Shown here: piece by piece, positions 17,397-26,710 of the stretch
Layout of the letters: every line of letters begins with the position of its first letter
How positions within the stretch are numbered: the stretch's first letter is position 1
From: Lysobacter niastensis
GTDB taxonomy: Bacteria; Pseudomonadota; Gammaproteobacteria; Xanthomonadales; Xanthomonadaceae
Length of the DNA: 64,000 nucleotides
NCBI RefSeq assembly: GCF_015453285.1
Contig: NZ_JADLZT010000002.1
Location: forward strand, 372,001-436,000
Reading direction: 5' to 3'
Translations under genes and position numbers: made by a program
The notes under the pieces: generated by a model
What the model was told of the DNA's origin: nothing
Seen by the model: the letters and a program-made list of their open reading frames with translations, nothing else
Database searches by the model: none

Positions 17397-18290
17397 TCAG
17401 ACGTCGCCGTCGCTCAGCCAGCCTTCGCCGGTGCCGCGGTTGAACACCACGTCGGTGTCGAGGACGTTGCCGGCCGGGATCGACTCCTGCTGCGCCAGCT
17501 TCGCGTAGAGCGGCGTGAAGTCCGGCGTCGTGGCTTCCATCAACTGCTCGTAGCTGTCGATGACGAAGTAGGTCTTCTGGTAGGTATCGATGCGGTAGCG
17601 CGTGCGCATGATCCGCTCGAGGTCGAAACCGATGCGGTTGGGCGCCTTCGATTCCAGGCAGTGGATCGACTCGCCCTTCGACGACACGATGCCGCTGCCG
17701 TAGATGCGCAGGCCGTCGTCCTGCTTGATCAGGCCAAACTCCACCGTGTACCAGTACAGGCGCGTCAGGTTGACCAGCGCCTCCGGGCCGATGCCGTGCG
17801 CCTTCACGCCGCCCTTTCCGTAGGCCTGCATGTAGTCGGCGAAGACCGGGTTCATCAGCAGCGGCACGTGGCCGAACAGGTCGTGGAACAGGTCCGGCTC
17901 GGACAGGTAGTCCAGCTGTTCGGGGCGACGGATCCACCACGTCACCGGGAAACGGCGGTTGGCGAGGTGATCGAAGAAGGTCAGCTCCGGCAGCAGGCCC
18001 TCGACGCCGACCAGTTCCCAGCCCGTCGCCTTGCGCAGCATGCGGTTGAGGTCGTCGAACTTCGGGATGCGGTCGGACGACATGCCCATCGCTTCCTGCG
18101 TGCGCAGGAATTCGTCCGAGGCACGGCCGACCAGCACTTCGCGCTGGCGCTTGAACAGCGTCGCCCAGACCTCGTGGTCGGTCGACGAATAGCTCGCCCA
18201 GGGCTGCTCGACCACGGCCGTCGTATACACCGGCACATAGCCCTTGTCGGTGAGCTGGTGTTCGACGCGGGTGGGGGTATTGAGGTTCAT
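17397..18290 (-). CDS. phhA: Phenylalanine 4-monooxygenase (phenylalanine hydroxylase)
   Basis: A 297-residue pterin- and iron-dependent enzyme that hydroxylates phenylalanine to tyrosine. The iron ligands are present in the family motif DLFHDLFGHVPLL (His136 and His141) and the downstream Glu184 in LYWYTVEFGLI. The pterin/aromatic-site segments PELTFFDHLANRRFPVT and RPEQLDYLSEPD are intact. I chose ATG 18290 (MNLNTPTRVEHQLTDKGYVP) because upstream residues lack similarity. The gene diverges from an Lrp/AsnC regulator; a 15-base Lrp-like site lies 53 bases upstream. No pterin dehydratase (phhB) is adjacent. Confidence 0.96.
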   Translation of the reverse strand: MNLNTPTRVEHQLTDKGYVPVYTTAVVEQPWASYSSTDHEVWATLFKRQREVLVGRASDEFLRTQEAMGMSSDRIPKFDDLNRMLRKATGWELVGVEGLLPELTFFDHLANRRFPVTWWIRRPEQLDYLSEPDLFHDLFGHVPLLMNPVFADYMQAYGKGGVKAHGIGPEALVNLTRLYWYTVEFGLIKQDDGLRIYGSGIVSSKGESIHCLESKAPNRIGFDLERIMRTRYRIDTYQKTYFVIDSYEQLMEATTPDFTPLYAKLAQQESIPAGNVLDTDVVFNRGTGEGWLSDGDV

Positions 18291-18342
18291 GGGGCGCCTG
18301 GGGGTGGGCTTTGTGACCATCGTCAATGTATCCGGCGAATCA

Positions 18343-18357
18343 CGCAACAGGCTTGCG
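18343..18357. promoter_or_regulatory. Candidate Lrp/AsnC operator in the phhA-regulator intergenic region
   Basis: CGCAA-N5-TTGCG is a 15-base dyad of the size bound by Lrp/AsnC dimers. It lies 53 bases upstream of phhA and 66 upstream of the regulator start. TTGCG-like half sites recur nearby (TATTGCG and TTGTTGCGCA), as expected for cooperative octamer binding. Assignment to the adjacent regulator is inference. Confidence 0.5.
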
Positions 18358-18422
18358 TTATTGCGGGTTTCACCGGGGCGAGTGCATGATTGTTGCGCAT
18401 TAAGCTGAACAGGCACACGAAT

Positions 18423-18896
18423 ATGCCGGCCATCGAACTCGACCGCACCGACCTGCAGTTGCTGGCCGAGCTGCAGCGCAGCGGCCGCCAGACCAACGCC
18501 GAACTGGCCGAACGCGTGCACCTGTCGGCCTCCGCCTGCCTGCGCCGGGTGCAGCGCCTCGAGCGTGAAGGCGTGATCGCCGGCTACCGCGCCGAGGTCG
18601 ATCCCGACCGGCTGGGCCTCGGCCTGCAGGCGTTTGTGCGCGTCCAGCTGGCCCGCCACGATGCCGACGCGATCACCGCGTTCGGCGAGTTCGTCAACGC
18701 CTGGGACGAAGTCGTCGCCTGCCACGCCCTCACCGGCGACATGGACTACCTGCTGCAGATCGTCGTGAAGGACCTCGACCACTTCTCGCACTTCCTGCTC
18801 GACCGCCTGCTCAACCAGGCCGGCGTCGCCGACGTGAACTCCAGCTTCGTGCTGCGCACGGTCAAGGCATTCCGCGGCATGCCGCTGCCCTGGTGA
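18423..18896 (+). CDS. Lrp/AsnC-family transcriptional regulator
   Basis: A 157-residue regulator with an N-terminal helix-turn-helix (DRTDLQLLAELQRSGRQTNA, then LAERVHLSASACLRRVQRLE) and a C-terminal RAM/AsnC ligand-binding domain with GDMDYLLQIVVKDLDHFSHF. The family senses amino acids; it is divergent from phhA and probably regulates it in response to phenylalanine or tyrosine (inference from position; PhhR is the known regulator in Pseudomonas). ATG 18423 is preferred over the upstream TTG because it begins MPAIELDRTDLQ. Confidence 0.92.
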   Translation: MPAIELDRTDLQLLAELQRSGRQTNAELAERVHLSASACLRRVQRLEREGVIAGYRAEVDPDRLGLGLQAFVRVQLARHDADAITAFGEFVNAWDEVVACHALTGDMDYLLQIVVKDLDHFSHFLLDRLLNQAGVADVNSSFVLRTVKAFRGMPLPW

Positions 18897-18908
18897 CGAA
18901 GGCGCCGC

Positions 18909-19337
18909 TCAGGGCCGCTGTGCCGGAATGCCGAAGCCCGACTTCATTTCGGCCAGGTCCAGGTTGCCGTCCCGACTGCTGTCGAGCCAGTCGAACCGCA
19001 TCTCACCCGCGCGCCGCAACTCCTCGTCGTTGAGTTCGCCGTCTTCATTGCGGTCGGCGACGCGGATCCGGTCGGCGGCGGATGCCATGCCGTCCTCCTG
19101 CGGGCCCAGGACCGCCTCGAGCTCATCGGCGGTGATGCGGTAGTTGCGGTCGCTGTCGAGCACCTTGAACAGCATGTTGCTGTCGTACTCGGCCTTGCTG
19201 ACGAGACCGTCACGATTGGTGTCGAGCGCTTCGAAGCGATCGGTGGCGGTGCCGGGGATCGTCTGCGCGAAGCACATGCCGGCGGCGGCGAGGCCGATGG
19301 CGAGCATCGCGGAAACACGAAGGGAGGAAACGGTCAT
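18909..19337 (-). CDS. Secreted EF-hand calcium-binding protein
   Basis: A 142-residue exported protein with a signal peptide at residues 1-24 (hydrophobic core, then MCFAQ). There are four EF-hand-like loops: DTNRDGLVSKAE, DRNEDGELNDEE and DSSRDGNLDLAE are canonical, while DSDRNYRITADE lacks the central Gly and is probably weak. ATG 19337 has AGGAG nine bases upstream, which favours it over a longer N-terminus. It lies 12 bases from the Lrp gene stop on the opposite strand. Such EF-hand proteins are common in Xanthomonadaceae and bind calcium in the periplasm or outside; a partner is not visible. Confidence 0.87.
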   Translation of the reverse strand: MTVSSLRVSAMLAIGLAAAGMCFAQTIPGTATDRFEALDTNRDGLVSKAEYDSNMLFKVLDSDRNYRITADELEAVLGPQEDGMASAADRIRVADRNEDGELNDEELRRAGEMRFDWLDSSRDGNLDLAEMKSGFGIPAQRP

Positions 19338-19440
19338 GGCCGGACTCCTGGGCGAGGTGCCCTGCTTCAGGGAACGCATCTCCACGCAACGCCGCAGGAG
19401 CAGCAAAGCGGTCACCTTCACGGACAATGAACGCGGGAAG

Positions 19441-19473
19441 CCTGAAACGGAAACGCCCGCACGATGGCGGGCG
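19441..19473 (-). terminator. Intrinsic terminator after the patatin-like gene
   Basis: A stem of CGCCCGC (19454-19460) and GCGGGCG (19467-19473) is followed on the minus strand by a U-rich stretch reading TTTCCGTTT. It lies 35 bases beyond the patatin-like stop codon at 19508. Confidence 0.7.
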
Positions 19474-19507
19474 CTTCATGACGGAGTTCCAGGACGGCGG
19501 TGGCGGC

Positions 19508-20572
19508 TTAGTTGCTCACGCCCGCGCACGCCGGATCGTCGCGCTTGATCACGCGCGTCCAGCTCTTCTGCGACTCCTCGCATTGCGCCTTCAGTCGCGC
19601 GGCTTCCTCGGCGCGCGCCCTGGCCGTGGCGGCCGCGGTGACGGCATCGAGTCGCGACTTCTGCAGTTGCGCGATCTTCGCCCGGATCTGTGGCATCGCC
19701 GCGAGCGCGGCCTTCTCGCCCTGCAGGATCGCGTTGTGGCGCTGCTCGAAATCGGCCGCACCGATCTCCAGCACCTGCGGGCGGATCACGATGTCGGCGC
19801 GCGCGAGTTCCTGCTGGCCGAGCTTCTGGCCCATGATCGTGATCGACTGGTTGATGTTGCCGAGCACGCTGCCCGGATTCTTGCCGCTGGCCTTGCTGGA
19901 GATGTCGACCGCGATGACGAAGTCGGCGCCGAGCTGTCGCGCGGCATCCACCGGCACCGGGCTGACCACACCGCCGTCGACGTAATGCGACTTGCCGATC
20001 GCGACCGCCTCGAACACGCCCGGGATGCTGCTCGATGCGCGCACGGCCTGGCCGGTGTTGCCGCGCACGAAGAACGTGCGCTTGCCGGTCTCCAGTTCCG
20101 TCGCCACCGCCGCGAACGGTTTGCGCAGGCCTTCGATCTTGCGATCACCGACCAGCTGGTTGACGTAGTCCTGCAGCTTCTGGCCCTTCACCACGCCGCC
20201 GGAGAACAGGCTGACGTCGCGGATGCTGTCCTCGTCGAGCGCGACGGCGTGCTGCTGCATCTGGAACGCGTCCATGCCACTGGCGTACAGCGCGCCGACG
20301 ACGCTGCCCGCACTGGTACCGGCCACGACCACGGGCTGGAAGCCGTTGGCTTCCAGCATCTTGATCACGCCGATGTGGGCGAACCCCTTGGCCGCGCCAC
20401 CGCCGAGGGCGAGGCCGATGCGGACCTTCGGCGGCGCTGCCACCGGGGCCACGGGCGCCACCACGGTGGGCTGAGGCGGTGCGGTCTTGACGGTTTCACC
20501 GCCGCCGCACGCGGCGAGCAGCAGGGCGGTGGCGGACAGCAGCGGCAGGCGCAGCCGGCGGAACGGATTCAT
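19508..20572 (-). CDS. Patatin-like phospholipase lipoprotein
   Basis: A 354-residue patatin-family serine hydrolase, likely a phospholipase. The N-terminus is a lipoprotein signal (LPLLSATALLLAACGGG; lipobox LAAC). The catalytic domain has the oxyanion loop LALGGGAAKGFAHIG, the nucleophile motif GTSAGS and the active-site Asp in DGGVVSPVP, so both residues of the Ser-Asp dyad are present. The C-terminus is helical and Ala/Arg-rich (QLQKSRLDAVTAAATARA) with a Cys pair near the end. ATG 20572 is preferred to 20611 because it makes a proper signal peptide. Similar to RssA/YlbK-like lipoproteins. Confidence 0.92.
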   Translation of the reverse strand: MNPFRRLRLPLLSATALLLAACGGGETVKTAPPQPTVVAPVAPVAAPPKVRIGLALGGGAAKGFAHIGVIKMLEANGFQPVVVAGTSAGSVVGALYASGMDAFQMQQHAVALDEDSIRDVSLFSGGVVKGQKLQDYVNQLVGDRKIEGLRKPFAAVATELETGKRTFFVRGNTGQAVRASSSIPGVFEAVAIGKSHYVDGGVVSPVPVDAARQLGADFVIAVDISSKASGKNPGSVLGNINQSITIMGQKLGQQELARADIVIRPQVLEIGAADFEQRHNAILQGEKAALAAMPQIRAKIAQLQKSRLDAVTAAATARARAEEAARLKAQCEESQKSWTRVIKRDDPACAGVSN

Positions 20573-20688
20573 GGTCGTGCGGCGGAAGGGAGCGAGCGAG
20601 GCGCGCAGCATAGCCGGTCCCGGGCGCCGGGTCGGTCCCGGCAGGCGCAGATGTGCGGGGACGATTCATGCCGGGTGACCGGTGCCGC

Positions 20689-20723
20689 AAAAACGGCGAC
20701 GGCCACCCGGAGGCAGCCGTCGC
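20689..20723 (-). terminator. Intrinsic terminator after the outer membrane barrel gene
   Basis: An 8-base stem GCGACGGC (20696-20703) and GCCGTCGC (20716-20723) precedes a run of five U on the minus strand. It sits 30 bases beyond the stop codon at 20754. Confidence 0.75.
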
Positions 20724-20753
20724 AGCTTGCAGCGAAATGCCACCCTGGACCGA

Positions 20754-21314
20754 TCAGAAGCGGTATTCGCCGCTGACCGACAGGACGTCGGCGTCGATGT
20801 CCGCGTCGTCGAGATCAGCCTGATAACGGGTGTAGTTCAGACCCAGGCCGAAATGGCGGTTGATGTCATAGCCGGCGTTCACGCCGAAGTACGGACCGAA
20901 CGAGCTTTCGTCGTCCTCGACGTCGAAGCCGTCGCGAACCTGCGCGGTGACGTAGGCAAGACCGGCGCGGCCGCCGATGTAGAAACCGTTGCCGTCAGCG
21001 CCGAAGTTCTTCTTCGCCACCACGCCACCGGCGAGGCTGAACACGTCGAAGTCGAGGTCGCGATCGAGTTCCTGGTTGTACAGCAGCGTGTAGTTGCCTT
21101 CGACGCCGAAGTTGGCGTTGAACCAGTAGCCGCCGCCCGCGCCGATCGCGGTGTCGTCGTCGCTGACGGAGAATCCGCCGGCCGAAACCTCGAAGTCGGT
21201 CGAGCCGATCTCGCCGCGGACGAAGGCCTGATGGCCCTGGCCCTCGGCCGCGAACACGGGCATGGACAGCGCGGCCAGCGCCACGGCGCACGCCAGCGAA
21301 ACAGCATTCTTCAT
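20754..21314 (-). CDS. Outer membrane beta-barrel protein (OmpA-like/Ail-type barrel)
   Basis: A 186-residue exported protein with a Sec signal peptide (MKNAVSLACAVALAALSMPVFA) and a chain of amphipathic beta strands: GQGHQAFVRGEIGSTDFEVS, IGAGGGYWFNANFGVEGNYT and GFYIGGRAGLAYVTAQVRD, ending in LSVSGEYRF with a C-terminal Phe, the outer membrane insertion signal. This is the small eight-stranded barrel class (OmpW/Ail/OmpX-like). Asp/Glu-rich loops sit between strands. It is a single-gene transcript, with its own terminator downstream. Confidence 0.9.
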   Translation of the reverse strand: MKNAVSLACAVALAALSMPVFAAEGQGHQAFVRGEIGSTDFEVSAGGFSVSDDDTAIGAGGGYWFNANFGVEGNYTLLYNQELDRDLDFDVFSLAGGVVAKKNFGADGNGFYIGGRAGLAYVTAQVRDGFDVEDDESSFGPYFGVNAGYDINRHFGLGLNYTRYQADLDDADIDADVLSVSGEYRF

Positions 21315-21499
21315 TGCAAGCTCCCTTCGGATTGGTGCCCGTCACTGGGCGCGCTGCACCTTGCCCGCGCTGCGTATCCGCGTCAACGGAAAGCGCGCCA
21401 TCCAGGTGCTCCGATGGAGCAAAGGGGGAACCGCGTCGCGGTTCCCCGTGCACTCACAGCGCAATCAAGATCGCGAAACCCTTTTCAGCCGCGGGCTCG

Positions 21500-22519
21500 T
21501 CAGAAGTTGTTGTCGCCGTCGAGGATGCGGCCGAGGCCGCCGAGCACCGAGCCTTCGCCGCGGTTCTGGCCACCGCCCTGTGGTGCCGCGGCCAGCATGC
21601 GGCCGGCCATGCGCGAGAACGGCAGCGACTGCAGCCAGACCTTGCCGGGACCGGACAGTGTCGCCAGGAACACGCCTTCGCCGCCGAACAGCATGCTCTT
21701 GATGCCACCGACCGGACGCACGTCCATCGACACGGTGTCGTGGAATGCCATCACGCAGCCGGTGTCGACGTCGATGCGTTCGCCGGCGCGCAGCTCGCGC
21801 TCGACCACGGTGCCGCCCGCGTGCACGAACACCCAGCCATCGCCTTCGAGCTTCTGCATGACGAAGCCCTCGCCACCGAACAGGCCGGTGAGGATCTTGC
21901 GCTGGAAGAAGATGCCGACCGTCACGCCACGCGCGCCTGCCAGGAAGCTGTCCTTCTGGCAGATCAGGCGGCCGCCGTGCTCGTCGAGCTTCATCGCCAG
22001 CACGGTGCCGGGATACGGCGCGGCGAAGGCGACCTTGGCCTTGCCGCTGCCGGTGTGGGTGAACATCGTCGTGAAAAGACTTTCACCGGTCAGCACGCGC
22101 TTGCCCGCCGACAGCAGCTTGTCCATGAAGCCGCCGCCCTGACCGGTATGGCGGCCATCGCCGAACACCGTGTCCATCTGCACGCTGGCGTCCTTGAACA
22201 TCAGCGCGCCGGCTTCGGCAATCGCGCTTTCGCCCGGGTCGAGTTCGACTTCGACGAACTGCATGTCGTTGCCGACGATGCGGTAGTCGATGTCGTCGCT
22301 GCGGCGGCTCGCCGGCGACGGCAGCGGCGGAAGCACCGGCGGCGTGGTGTCGACCGCGTCGGCGAACTCCGGCATCGACTTGACCACCTGCCAGCCCGAC
22401 AGGCCCTCGCGCCAGCACAGGTCGTTGGGATGGGCGCGTGCGTGCGCCTGCGCGGCGTCAGCGTCGAATGGGCCGACGCGCTGGCTGCTGCCGGCGGAAA
22501 CGAAATACCACTGGGTCAT
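21500..22519 (-). CDS. TIGR00266/AIM24 family protein with N-terminal GYF_2 domain
   Basis: A 339-residue protein. Residues 1-60 form a GYF_2-like domain (MTQWYFVSAGSSQRVGPFDA, then LCWREGLSGWQVV). The rest is an AIM24-type beta-prism domain with DYRIVGNDMQFVEVELDPGE, IAEAGALMFKDASVQMDTVF, LTGESLFTTMFTH and GGEGVFLATLSGPGKVWLQS. The family is widespread but its function is unknown; some are secreted or membrane-associated. ATG 22519 is preferred, being the start of the GYF domain. It lies 75 bases downstream of the M28 peptidase gene on the same strand. Confidence 0.9.
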   Translation of the reverse strand: MTQWYFVSAGSSQRVGPFDADAAQAHARAHPNDLCWREGLSGWQVVKSMPEFADAVDTTPPVLPPLPSPASRRSDDIDYRIVGNDMQFVEVELDPGESAIAEAGALMFKDASVQMDTVFGDGRHTGQGGGFMDKLLSAGKRVLTGESLFTTMFTHTGSGKAKVAFAAPYPGTVLAMKLDEHGGRLICQKDSFLAGARGVTVGIFFQRKILTGLFGGEGFVMQKLEGDGWVFVHAGGTVVERELRAGERIDVDTGCVMAFHDTVSMDVRPVGGIKSMLFGGEGVFLATLSGPGKVWLQSLPFSRMAGRMLAAAPQGGGQNRGEGSVLGGLGRILDGDNNF

Positions 22520-22593
22520 GGCGGCGTCCTTGGGGGAGTTGGAACTGGAGCGGCGAGTGTAATGGCGCAGTGCCCGGCGGCATGCGCCGGAGG

Positions 22594-24252
22594 TCATTGG
22601 TGCGCGGACGTGGGCCGGCCGAACTTCTCGCCGAAGAAATCGCCGGCGTTCCAGCGCGGGCGCTCCGGCGCGTCGGCGATGCCGCGGCCGATGCGGGCGT
22701 TGAGCAGGGCCAGGCGCGCGGCGTCGCCGTACTGGATCGGCTGCGATACGTCGTCGCCCGGCTGGTGATAGTGGTGGTGCAGGAAGCCCTGGTAGCTCTT
22801 CTTCGCATCGCCACCGTCGCGACCGCGATACCCGCCGGTGAGGTACACCGCCGGAACGCCGGCGCGGATGAAGGCGTACTGGTCGCTGCGCACGAACACC
22901 GTTTCTTCCGGCGCGGGATCCGGCGACAGCTCCACGCCCGCTTCCCTCGCCGCCGCCTGCACCAGCGGCTGCAGCGTCGAGTGCTCCAGCCCGATCGGCA
23001 CGACGTCGAGTGTCGGCACCAGCATCACCGGCATGTCCATGTTGACGTTGGCGACCATCGATTCGCGCGGCACTGTCGGATGCTGCGCGAACCAGGCCGC
23101 GCCGAGCAGCCCCTTCTCCTCGGCGGTGACCGCGACGAACAGCAGCGAGCGCTTCGGCGGCGTCGGCTCGTGGGCGAGGCGGTTGGCCGCTTCCAGCATC
23201 ACCGCGATGCCGAGCGCGTTGTCGAGCGCGCCGTTGTAGATCGCATCGCCGTTAACCGGTGCGCCGATGCCGACATGGTCGAGGTGGGCGGTGAAGACCA
23301 CGTTCTCGTCCTTGCGTTCCGTGCCTTCCAGGCGCGCGACGACGTTGCGCGATTCCACCGGCGTGATCGTGGTGCGCGCCGACAGCCGCACGGTGCCCGG
23401 GAGATCGAACGCGCGCAGCTTGCCGTCGCGCAGTTGCTGGAACAGCGTCGCGGCATCGTGGCCTGCCATCGACAGCAGCGCCGCCGCTGCCGCTGCGCTC
23501 ACGCTCGCGCTGACGCGCAATTCGGGGAACGTATCCAGACCCTTGCCGTCCGCGCCGCGCAGCCGCATCGACGGCCGCGCCCAGTTGCCGGCGCTGCGTT
23601 CCCACGGCGACTGCTTCTGCTCGTCGTCGGTCTGTACCTGGATCACGCCGACCGCACCGCGCCGCACCAGTTCCTCGTTCTTGGTGCGCGTGGACGAATA
23701 GAACGCCCGGCGATCGTTGTCGAAGCGCGCCGGCGCGCCGCCGAGCAGCACCGCGATCTTGCCTTTGACATCGACGCCGGCGAAATCGTCCTGGCCGAGT
23801 TCCGGAGCGTGCACGCCCTGTGCGACGAACACCGCCGGCGCCTCGATGCGTGCGTCGGCCTCATTGAAGTTGACGCCCGGCAGGAACTGCTCGCGGAACG
23901 CCAGCGAGCGCGATGCGCCGTCGCGCACGATCGTCAGCTCGCCGCCGTTGTCCACGCGCACGCCGCGCAGCATCGGAACGCGCTGGTAGTAGCTGCCGTC
24001 GTCGCCGGCCGGCGCCAGGCCGATTGCGCGCATGCGCTGGGCGACATACAGCGCCGCCAGATCGTAGCCGCGCGTGCCGGCCTCGCGGCCCTCGAGCAGA
24101 TCGTCGGCGAGGAAGCGCACGTCCGCCTCGATCCGGCGCGCATCGGCGCGTGCGGTCGCATCGTAGGCCTCGCGCTGCGGAGCGGCCGGTGGCGTTGCAG
24201 GCTTGCACGAAACAAGCAGGACAAGGAGTACGGGCAGCACGGCGTTGCGCAT
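22594..24252 (-). CDS. M28-family zinc metallopeptidase lipoprotein
   Basis: A 552-residue aminopeptidase-type protein with a lipoprotein signal (MRNAVLPVLLVLLVSCKP; lipobox LVSC). A PA domain (VFVAQGVHAPELGQDDFAGV) interrupts the catalytic domain. Zinc-ligand regions include VVFTAHLDHVG, GALDNALGIAVMLEAA with the bridging Asp, AVTAEEKGLLGAAWFA with the catalytic and metal Glu residues, NVNMDMP, and the late His in HHHYHQPGDD. It probably trims peptides outside the cytoplasm. It diverges from the DUF2238 gene. ATG 24252 is the start of the signal peptide. Confidence 0.92.
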   Translation of the reverse strand: MRNAVLPVLLVLLVSCKPATPPAAPQREAYDATARADARRIEADVRFLADDLLEGREAGTRGYDLAALYVAQRMRAIGLAPAGDDGSYYQRVPMLRGVRVDNGGELTIVRDGASRSLAFREQFLPGVNFNEADARIEAPAVFVAQGVHAPELGQDDFAGVDVKGKIAVLLGGAPARFDNDRRAFYSSTRTKNEELVRRGAVGVIQVQTDDEQKQSPWERSAGNWARPSMRLRGADGKGLDTFPELRVSASVSAAAAAALLSMAGHDAATLFQQLRDGKLRAFDLPGTVRLSARTTITPVESRNVVARLEGTERKDENVVFTAHLDHVGIGAPVNGDAIYNGALDNALGIAVMLEAANRLAHEPTPPKRSLLFVAVTAEEKGLLGAAWFAQHPTVPRESMVANVNMDMPVMLVPTLDVVPIGLEHSTLQPLVQAAAREAGVELSPDPAPEETVFVRSDQYAFIRAGVPAVYLTGGYRGRDGGDAKKSYQGFLHHHYHQPGDDVSQPIQYGDAARLALLNARIGRGIADAPERPRWNAGDFFGEKFGRPTSAHQ

Positions 24253-24372
24253 CGGCGGGATTCCGGTCGGCAGGACGCAGGCGACGCTATCACCGCGGTG
24301 CGGTGGCACCAACTGCCGGATCGGCCATGAATGCCGGACTATGCTCGCATCGCCCCCATGCCAGGAGTCCTC

Positions 24373-25002
24373 GTGGCCATCGCATCGATCGCTCGTCCGC
24401 CGTCGCGTCATGAGGCCTGGCTGCTGCTCGCCATCGTCATTGCCGCGCTGATCGCATCGGGCATCGCGCCGAAGGACCGGCTGACCTGGTTCATGGAAGT
24501 GGTCTGGGTGATCGCCGCCCTGCCGCTGGTCGTGCTGGCGTGGCGCCGATTCCCGCTGACGCGGCTGCTGTGCTGGCTGCTCGCGGCGCACGCGCTGGTG
24601 CTGATCTACGGCGGGGCCTACACCTACTCCGAGACGCCATTGGGCTTCTGGCTGCGCGATACCTTGGGTCTGATGCGCAATCCGTGGGATCGCGTCGGGC
24701 ACTTCATGCAGGGCTTCGTTCCGGCGATCCTGGCGCGCGAGCTGCTACTGCGCCTTACGCCGCTGCAGCGCGGTGGCTGGCTGGTTTACCTGGTGCTGGC
24801 CGCGGCGCTGAGCTTCAGCGCGCTGTTCGAGCTGATCGAGTGGTGGGCGGCGTTGTTCTACGGCGCGCAGGCGGACGCATTCCTCGCCACGCAGGGCGAT
24901 GTCTGGGACACGCAGTGGGACATGTTCCTGTGCCTGTGCGGCGCGGCGCTGTCACTGCTGGTGTGGTCGCGCATGCACGACCGCCAGCTCGGGCTTCAGT
25001 AG
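24373..25002 (+). CDS. DUF2238 inner membrane protein (YjdF family)
   Basis: A 209-residue membrane protein with about six helices and the DUF2238 pattern: an ALLGGAYTYSETP-like motif read here as LIYGGAYTYSETPLGFWLRD, then NPWDRVGHFMQGFVPAIL, ALFELIEWWAALFYG and GDVWDTQWDMFLCLCGA. I chose GTG 24373, with AGGAG (24363-24367) placed five bases upstream; an ATG at 24358 is an alternative. The family is uncharacterised. Its 3' end overlaps the converging small gene by seven bases. Confidence 0.88.
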   Translation: MAIASIARPPSRHEAWLLLAIVIAALIASGIAPKDRLTWFMEVVWVIAALPLVVLAWRRFPLTRLLCWLLAAHALVLIYGGAYTYSETPLGFWLRDTLGLMRNPWDRVGHFMQGFVPAILARELLLRLTPLQRGGWLVYLVLAAALSFSALFELIEWWAALFYGAQADAFLATQGDVWDTQWDMFLCLCGAALSLLVWSRMHDRQLGLQ

Positions 25003-25256
25003 GCCCAGCCCAGGCCGTCGTCCACCAGGTCGAGCAGGTCGCCGAAGCTGGCCACGTGATGCCACTGGCCATCGTCTTCGTCCACCAGCACCTCGCAGGC
25101 GACGCGTTCCTGCGTCCACAGGTCCTGCGCCGCGATCCTGGCGTTCTGCAGGGCGGAGAAACGGTTGGGATAACGGATGGTGGGATGGCCGCGCAGGGTG
25201 CAGGCGACTTCCCAGTGGTCGCCTACCGGGGCGACGAAAAACTTGGTACGTAGCAT
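24996..25256 (-). CDS. Small DUF2188-like protein
   Basis: An 86-residue protein, MLRTKFFVAPVGDHWEVACT with RYPNRFSALQNARIAAQDLW and a C-terminal acidic section ending in DDGLGWAY. The central pattern (a strand, FSALxxAxxxA helix, then a second strand) is that of DUF2188-like proteins. The start is ATG 25256; the upstream frame is Pro-rich noise. It overlaps the 3' end of the DUF2238 gene on the other strand by seven bases. Function unknown. Confidence 0.68.
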   Translation of the reverse strand: MLRTKFFVAPVGDHWEVACTLRGHPTIRYPNRFSALQNARIAAQDLWTQERVACEVLVDEDDGQWHHVASFGDLLDLVDDGLGWAY

Positions 25257-25432
25257 CGGTTCGAGGATTTCTGCGGACGGCCCCGGGACACCGCCGGCCG
25301 GAGCTGGCGGAATGGATCGACGCGGGGGTGGCGCAAGATCGCACGGATCCGGCCTCAAGGCCAGATCTGTGACCGGTTACACGCTTCTTGGGGACTTAAC
25401 CGTTCAGCCAAGGCGCCGTCTGGGCGCTCCGC

Positions 25433-26137
<705 letters not shown>

Positions 26138-26239
26138 GCGGGGGCAACCGGTATCGCGGGGGCGGACATGGTAGTCGCAGAGGCGTGCTCTCGCCGAGAA
26201 TCCACCCCCGACCCCGGTTCATCCGACGCCCGCATCGCC

Positions 26240-26623
26240 ATGCCCGCCTGTCCCTGCCGCCCCGATCGTCCCTACGCCGCGTGCTGCGGGCGACTGCATG
26301 CGGGAGCCCAGGCGGAGACCGCGGAAGCGCTGATGCGTTCGCGCTACAGCGCCTATGTGCTGGGCCATCGCGACTACCTGCTGGCCACCTGGCACCCGGA
26401 CACGCGGCCGGCCGACCTTGACCTGGGCGATACCGCGGCTACGCGCTGGCTCGGGCTGGACGTGAAGCGGCACGCCGTCACTGGACCGGACAGCGCGATC
26501 GTCGAGTTCGTCGCGCGCTACCGCATCGGCGGCGCGCATGCCGTGCGCCTGCACGAGCTCAGCCGTTTCGTGCGCGAGGATGGCCGCTGGTACTACGTCG
26601 ACGGCGATTTCCCGAAGCGCTGA
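26240..26623 (+). CDS. ychJ: YchJ family SEC-C motif protein
   Basis: A 127-residue YchJ-type protein. The N-terminal Cys motif is [20 protein letters not shown], a zinc-binding SEC-C pattern, followed by [20 protein letters not shown] with the conserved RSRYSAY signature and the NTF2-like domain ending in [13 protein letters not shown] 26240 begins the motif. It diverges from the UPF0149 gene. The exact cellular role of YchJ is unknown; SEC-C proteins often meet nascent proteins or ribosomes (inference). Confidence 0.92.
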   Translation: MPACPCRPDRPYAACCGRLHAGAQAETAEALMRSRYSAYVLGHRDYLLATWHPDTRPADLDLGDTAATRWLGLDVKRHAVTGPDSAIVEFVARYRIGGAHAVRLHELSRFVREDGRWYYVDGDFPKR

Positions 26624-26632
26624 CGGTCCGCC

Positions 26633-26661
26633 AAAAAAAGGGCGCGGTCATGACCGCGCCC
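26633..26661 (-). terminator. Strong intrinsic terminator after the lipoprotein gene
   Basis: A perfect 22-base palindrome beginning GGGCGCGGTC (26640-26661) is followed on the minus strand by seven U (26633-26639 read as A on the plus strand). It lies 50 bases after the lipoprotein stop codon at 26711. With the U run it also forms the 3' boundary for the converging ychJ gene. Confidence 0.88.
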
Positions 26662-26710
26662 AGACTTGCCCGCCCCTGCGGCGGAGAGAGATCCGAATCG
26701 TGGGGAAGTA

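Noticed and set aside
22438-24330. Long plus-strand open frame opposite the M28 peptidase gene
   Set aside because: No domain, no ribosome site, and Arg/His/Ala bias typical of an antisense frame; the minus strand has intact zinc-peptidase motifs.
24253-24702. N-terminal extension of the M28 peptidase upstream of ATG 24252
   Set aside because: It has no similarity, overlaps the divergent DUF2238 gene and would bury the lipoprotein signal.
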